This document shows, one piece after another, positions 60,607 to 64,000 of a DNA stretch of 64,000 nucleotides. Numbering within the stretch: the stretch's first letter is position 1; each line of letters starts with the position of its first letter. The DNA comes from Zavarzinella sp. (GTDB lineage: Bacteria; Planctomycetota; Planctomycetia; Gemmatales; Gemmataceae), in NCBI GenBank assembly GCA_041399155.1, contig JAWKTI010000007.1, positions 191,122 to 255,121 of the forward strand. The letters run 5' to 3'. The translations under genes and the position numbers were made by a program. The notes under the pieces were generated by a model, which was not told the DNA's origin, made no database searches, and was given only the letters and a program-made list of their open reading frames with translations.

Positions 60607-60874
60607 CTGGTTTAGCCAACTCGATTGCCCGCAGCACGCCACAACCAAAACCACATGCACCACCCAGAAGTGCGGCAAAAATCCATGTCGCTTGCCAGTT
60701 CCATTCGGGCTGGGTCAAAAGAATGCGAAGGCACAGCCCATACACCCCACCAGTTGCTGCTGACAATCCCGCACTCGCCAATGTGATAACTATCAACGCC
60801 ACCAGCGGTTTCGAAAATGTGCGTGTGGATCTGAGAACGACTACCACAGGCATTGCGACCGCGAGAAACAACAA
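60587..60874 (-). CDS. small membrane protein, start uncertain
   Basis: About 95 residues with three hydrophobic stretches: LFLAVAMPVVVVL, ALIVITLASAGLSAATGGVY and ATWIFAALLGGACGFGCGVL. The open frame continues upstream to about 60950 with plausible residues (RGQPIARVLIDQGGVEFLGL) but without an ATG; TTG at 60874 or 60877 is the first common start. An ATG present upstream is in another frame, so the 5' end may have suffered a frameshift. Its C-terminus overlaps the last unit of the 74-bp repeat. The family is unknown. Confidence 0.5.
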   Translation of the reverse strand: MLFLAVAMPVVVVLRSTRTFSKPLVALIVITLASAGLSAATGGVYGLCLRILLTQPEWNWQATWIFAALLGGACGFGCGVLRAIELAKPAQRPSQ

Positions 60875-61075
60875 CCCTAAAAACTCGACACCACCCTGAT
60901 CTATTAAAACCCGCGCTATTGGTTGACCTCTGATTAAACCAATTTCGCTTCATCTTACCTATTCCAATTGTGGAATGCAAGAAAAGGAAAATACCTGTCA
61001 TTGTGGGGCAGAAAACCCAGTTCGCCAGTTTTTCTCAAACAGCTACAATTGACCGAACTTGGGAGAGGAAGATCA

Positions 61076-61870
61076 ATGCGAAAAAACTCTGTGAAAATGG
61101 CACTGAAAGCGGGCCAGCCTTCCGTGGGCACCTGGCTGTCTCTGGGGAATATCATCGCGGGGCGTTTTCTGGCACGCACCGGCTTTGCGTGGCTGACCGT
61201 CGATATTGAACACAACTTGTACAGCATGGAAACCGCCACCCACCTGTTCGGTGCCATTGCCGATGCGGGGTGCGTGGCACTGGCACGCGTGCCTTCCAAT
61301 CGCCACGACCATATCAAGCGGGTGCTGGATAATGGTGCCCACGGCGTAGTGGTGCCGATGGTGAATACTCGCCAGGAAGCACAGGAGGCCGTTGCTGCGT
61401 GCCTTTATCCCCCAAAAGGGAACCGAAGCGTGGGTGGCAGTGTGCACGCACTGAACTTTGGTGCCACACCAGCACAATATTATGCTCACGCAGATGAGGA
61501 AATTCTCATTATTTTACAATGCGAGCACATCGATGCGGTGAACAATTTCGACGAAGTCTATGGCGTGCCTGGGATTGATGCGATTTTTGTGGGGCCGAAC
61601 GATCTGATGGCCAGCATGCGAGATCCCCAAGGTGTTCCCCCACCGGCAGATCGGTTTGAAAGCACCCTGCAGGCGATTCTGGCGGGGTGCAAACGCCTGA
61701 AGATCGCTGCAGGCATCCACACATTCAGCATTGAAGATGCCCAGCGTCGCATCAACGAGGGCTGGCAGTTTGTGGCGGTCAACAGCGAATTAAAGATGAT
61801 GATGGAATCGGCAGGGAAAATTGTCGATGGCCTCGGCCTGCAATCAGGTGGGGATCTGGCAAAATATTAA
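61076..61870 (+). CDS. HpcH/HpaI-family aldolase
   Basis: A 264-residue class II aldolase of the HpcH/HpaI (2,4-dihydroxyhept-2-ene-1,7-dioate aldolase) family. QPSVGTWLSLGNIIAGRFLA, FAWLTVDIEHNLYSMETATH with the active-site His, LQCEHIDAVNN with the metal-binding Glu and GVPGIDAIFVGPNDLMASM with the metal-binding Asp are in place. It splits or forms 4-hydroxy-2-oxo acids. The ATG at 61076 follows GGGAGAGGAAG; the frame is open to 60968 without a signal. It is convergent with the YbjN-domain gene. The natural substrate is unknown. Confidence 0.92.
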   Translation: MRKNSVKMALKAGQPSVGTWLSLGNIIAGRFLARTGFAWLTVDIEHNLYSMETATHLFGAIADAGCVALARVPSNRHDHIKRVLDNGAHGVVVPMVNTRQEAQEAVAACLYPPKGNRSVGGSVHALNFGATPAQYYAHADEEILIILQCEHIDAVNNFDEVYGVPGIDAIFVGPNDLMASMRDPQGVPPPADRFESTLQAILAGCKRLKIAAGIHTFSIEDAQRRINEGWQFVAVNSELKMMMESAGKIVDGLGLQSGGDLAKY

Positions 61871-61890
61871 CAATAACTCATTAGTTTTCG

Positions 61891-62418
61891 CTAATCTTCA
61901 TCCAGATCATCGTCATCATCGGTCTGGTCGGTCAGCCGATCGGGTTCCACGTTGGCAGAACTCCCACGTTTCGCTTCCACGTCGCGGATGATCTCTTCTA
62001 CCGCTGCTTCTGTATAAATGGTCCGCATCATACCATCAAAATAGCGGTTCATCGCGGTGAGGTTCGACCGCAGCAGATTATCAATCATCTTGTGGGTTAA
62101 TTCCCCACCTTCGATGTCGATGCTGGATTTGAATCGCACCTCGCCATCACTGAAATCGAGTTCAAAGTTCCCCATCCGCAGCCCATAATTGGCACGGGTA
62201 ATAAATTCTGCCATCCGGTCTAACTGATCGGTGGGCGTGACAACGGGGGAAAGGGTATAGAAAATCAGCCACTGTTTGGCTTCATCCGCTTCGGCAAAAC
62301 AGGTTACCCGCGCTTTGCCACTTTTGAAGTGGAATCGCAGCAACTCTTTCCCTTCCACGATCTCATATACCCATTTCTCTTGTTCCATGTAGTCCAATAA
62401 ATCTGAAAAAATACTCAT
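61891..62418 (-). CDS. YbjN-domain protein
   Basis: A 175-residue protein with a YbjN-type fold: LLDYMEQEKWVYEIVEGKEL, then LIFYTLSPVVTPTDQLDRMA, EFITRANYGLRMGNFELDFS and the GEVRFKSSIDIEGGELTHKM strand. Family members resemble type III secretion chaperones and are linked to stress and motility in enterobacteria; their molecular role is not well known. The tail is a run of aspartates (DDDDDLDED). ATG at 62418 follows GGAGAC; an earlier ATG at 62433 is less likely. Monocistronic and cytoplasmic. Confidence 0.83.
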   Translation of the reverse strand: MSIFSDLLDYMEQEKWVYEIVEGKELLRFHFKSGKARVTCFAEADEAKQWLIFYTLSPVVTPTDQLDRMAEFITRANYGLRMGNFELDFSDGEVRFKSSIDIEGGELTHKMIDNLLRSNLTAMNRYFDGMMRTIYTEAAVEEIIRDVEAKRGSSANVEPDRLTDQTDDDDDLDED

Positions 62419-62664
62419 CACATGTCTCCACAATGGGTATCTTCCTTATTTTATCCCACTACCCAAGTGAAATGGTCGGAAACCTGCGACAAATTCTCTG
62501 ATTCAGGCAGAAAATGATCTGGAAAGGTGCTGGATTCCCCCAGTGGAGCAAATTGCTTTACTGGGGCATTCAGTAATCATCACCACGAAAATGCATTCGC
62601 ACGAGGAATATCGAAGGAAAGAGTGGAGCGTACTAGCCAAACTGGCGACGTCAGTTTCCACAAC

Positions 62665-63339
62665 CTAACGCGGCATTCCTGTTGTGGGGAAGCTGCCCGG
62701 TGGGGATATTTCCGGCATCACCAGGGGTGGCACCGTTTTTACGGCTGTAGGTTTTTCCTGATTGGGGAACTTCAGTGCCGGCAACATTCCGTCGCTGCTT
62801 TTTTCGCCAATTTTTGGCACGGGTACGTCTTTTTTGGGATCTGATACCGTGGTGCCGCCAGCCAGACCGATATTCTGGCCAGGCATTGTCACTGGTTTCG
62901 GTGCAGACATATTCGGGAAGGGTAGATCGGGAAGCGTTTCCCGTTTCCCGTGCAGCACAGGCAGCTTGTAGATGAGGTGCGTCTCTTTCTGATCGGTTGT
63001 TACGGTCACAGACTGACCGGAAACGGAACCATTGCCACCCACATTCTGTTGGCCTGTCTGCGTGACCACCTGGCCTACAGGTTTTTCAAAAGCAGCCATT
63101 TTCACGCTGCCTGGCAGTTTTTCCTGGGCCAGCTTGTCTGCTTCGCTGGTGTAATAGTTTGGCCAGGTATCGGTATTTTCCGGCACAGCAATAGTGATGG
63201 AACTTTCGTCCTGCTGCACTACCCGGGCGGAAGTACAGCCAGATAAACCAGAAACAATTGTGGCTGCCAGCAGGCACGCAAACATTTTGATATTATTACG
63301 ATTGTGCGAGCTTCCCCTGCCCGCGAACTTGGCCTTCAT
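62665..63339 (-). CDS. putative lipoprotein with Pro-rich C-terminal half
   Basis: A 224-residue protein with a lipoprotein signal: a basic N-terminus (NRNNIKMF), a hydrophobic stretch ACLLAATIVSGLSGC with the lipobox LSGC, and then mature sequence. The second half is rich in Pro, Val and Lys (for example DPKKDVPVPKIGEKS) and probably extended. I chose the ATG at 63339, seven bases after GGGGGAG; GTG at 63345 is the alternative. It would be anchored in a membrane facing the periplasm. No domain was recognised. The 246 bp after it (62419-62664) hold nothing recognisable. Confidence 0.75.
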   Translation of the reverse strand: MKAKFAGRGSSHNRNNIKMFACLLAATIVSGLSGCTSARVVQQDESSITIAVPENTDTWPNYYTSEADKLAQEKLPGSVKMAAFEKPVGQVVTQTGQQNVGGNGSVSGQSVTVTTDQKETHLIYKLPVLHGKRETLPDLPFPNMSAPKPVTMPGQNIGLAGGTTVSDPKKDVPVPKIGEKSSDGMLPALKFPNQEKPTAVKTVPPLVMPEISPPGSFPTTGMPR

Positions 63340-63761
63340 TCCCACACTCCCCCTTTAGCTGGAAACCGCCTGATATTTCATCGCGGTTAATAGGTCGAGA
63401 TGGTTATCTCGTCAACGCCAGTTTTCCTGGCGTGCGGTTCAATTGCATGGAACCCTGGACCACAAGGGAAGGCATCATTTTCAGGAAGTTTCGCCAGAAT
63501 CATCACGCTAAATATAATCGCAAGGGTTTAAATAGTAGGCACTTAAGTGAATCCGAACTATTTCGTGAAATTGGCCAAAATAACATTCATGCAAATGTGC
63601 GACACTTCTGGTGATATGATTTTTGGCGAGATCATTAGCAGCACGCACCAGTCTTTTCCATATGCCAACGTTACACTGTTATTTGCAATAGTGATCTGCA
63701 GGTTGATGCCTGCTATCGATGCCCACAGAGATCCGCAATCTGACCCACATGGCAGTCCAAC
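63340..63761. other. intergenic region without recognised gene
   Basis: About 420 bp, AT-rich in its second half, between the lipoprotein gene and the Rpn-type gene. It should hold divergent promoters for both. The open frames in it do not look like real proteins, and no hairpin or repeat stands out. Confidence 0.5.
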
Positions 63762-64000
63762 ATGGCAAAAAAGCAGACTACAAGGCGGGATAACGATTCA
63801 CCTTGGAAAGAATTGCTGGATCACTACCTGGAACCGGTGTGTGAATTACTATTCCCCACGTTGCATCAGGCGATTCGGTGGGACAAAAAATACAAGCCAC
63901 TGAATACCCACCTCCGAAAGCGCGACCAGCAAGCACTGACAAACAACCAGCATGTGGATTGTCTGTACGAGGTTTATCTGAAATCGAACACTACACCCAT
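63762..64000 (+). CDS. Rpn-type PD-(D/E)XK nuclease, N-terminal part
   Basis: The frame starts at ATG 63762 and stays open to the window end (79 full codons). DNDSPWKELLDHYLEPVCEL, then LFPTLHQAIRWDKKYKPLNT and QHVDCLYEVYLKSN match the N-terminal half of the Rpn/PDDEXK nuclease family, and parallel the related protein at 28.3-29.3 kb (SPWKETLENYLPDIFQILFP and RADALFEVYDLE). The D of the nuclease motif is in HVDCLYEVY; the E-x-Q part lies beyond the window. These proteins promote RecA-independent recombination and spread in planctomycete genomes as paralogues. Confidence 0.8.
   Translation, partial: MAKKQTTRRDNDSPWKELLDHYLEPVCELLFPTLHQAIRWDKKYKPLNTHLRKRDQQALTNNQHVDCLYEVYLKSNTTP

Overview
The window looks like a chromosomal segment of a planctomycete, probably from the Gemmatales. 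The reasons are an arylsulfatase-type sulfatase, two Gfo/Idh/MocA oxidoreductases (one with a Tat signal), an ECF sigma factor coupled to a FecR-domain protein, remnants of Ser/Thr kinase/TPR proteins, Rpn-type nucleases, and many secreted proteins that I can place only as planctomycete-like. The assignment rests on protein recognition by eye; no 16S or other lineage marker is present. The resident chromosome is roughly balanced in base composition, with several visibly GC-richer accessory islands (11.7-13.6, 52.3-54.8 and 58.5-59.9 kb).

Layout. 0-3 kb: end of dabB and complete dabA (energy-coupled inorganic carbon uptake). 3-11.4 kb: a three-gene reverse operon (TPR protein, secreted CxxC protein, unknown), then an amidohydrolase, a sulfatase, a thiolase and an SGNH hydrolase. 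11.7-13.6 kb: three small GC-rich genes separated by two 126-bp attC-like sites, forming an integron-type cassette block without an integrase. 14-15.5 kb: an IS4-family element with 12-bp target duplications, inserted into a nested palindromic repeat; its transposase carries two frameshifts. 16-28 kb: a P-loop ATPase, a P1B-type ATPase, an acidic protein, a large secreted protein, and an operon of TgpA-like transglutaminase, small protein and methyltransferase. 28-31.5 kb: frameshifted Rpn nuclease, CoA-binding protein, csrA, rpsI and rplM.

31.6-35.3 kb: a translationally coupled CDP-deoxysugar operon (rfbF, rfbG, an rfbC-like epimerase and a C-methyltransferase), likely serving surface glycan synthesis. 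35.5-43.5 kb: GNAT acetyltransferase, DUF11-repeat protein, MazG-like hydrolase, SWIM-SNF2 helicase and glgX. 43.7-48.1 kb: a 1465-residue TIR-NACHT-WD40 protein whose WD40 array is written in near-identical 126-bp DNA repeats; this is the best candidate for a defence gene. 48.4-51.6 kb: oxidoreductase and the molybdopterin operon moaD-moaE-moaA, in which MoaD has two residues after the Gly-Gly tail.

51.6-55.2 kb: an ECF sigma / FecR / secreted protein operon flanked by fragments of kinase-TPR genes. 55.4-58.2 kb: RidA, sugar isomerase and Gfo/Idh/MocA genes. 58.5-59.9 kb: a second cassette cluster in the opposite orientation, using the same 126-bp attC-like site and carrying an immunity-22-like gene. 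60.4-64 kb: a 74-bp tandem repeat, a small membrane protein, an HpcH/HpaI aldolase, a YbjN-domain protein, a lipoprotein, and the start of a second Rpn-type gene cut by the window end. I saw no tRNA, rRNA or CRISPR array.
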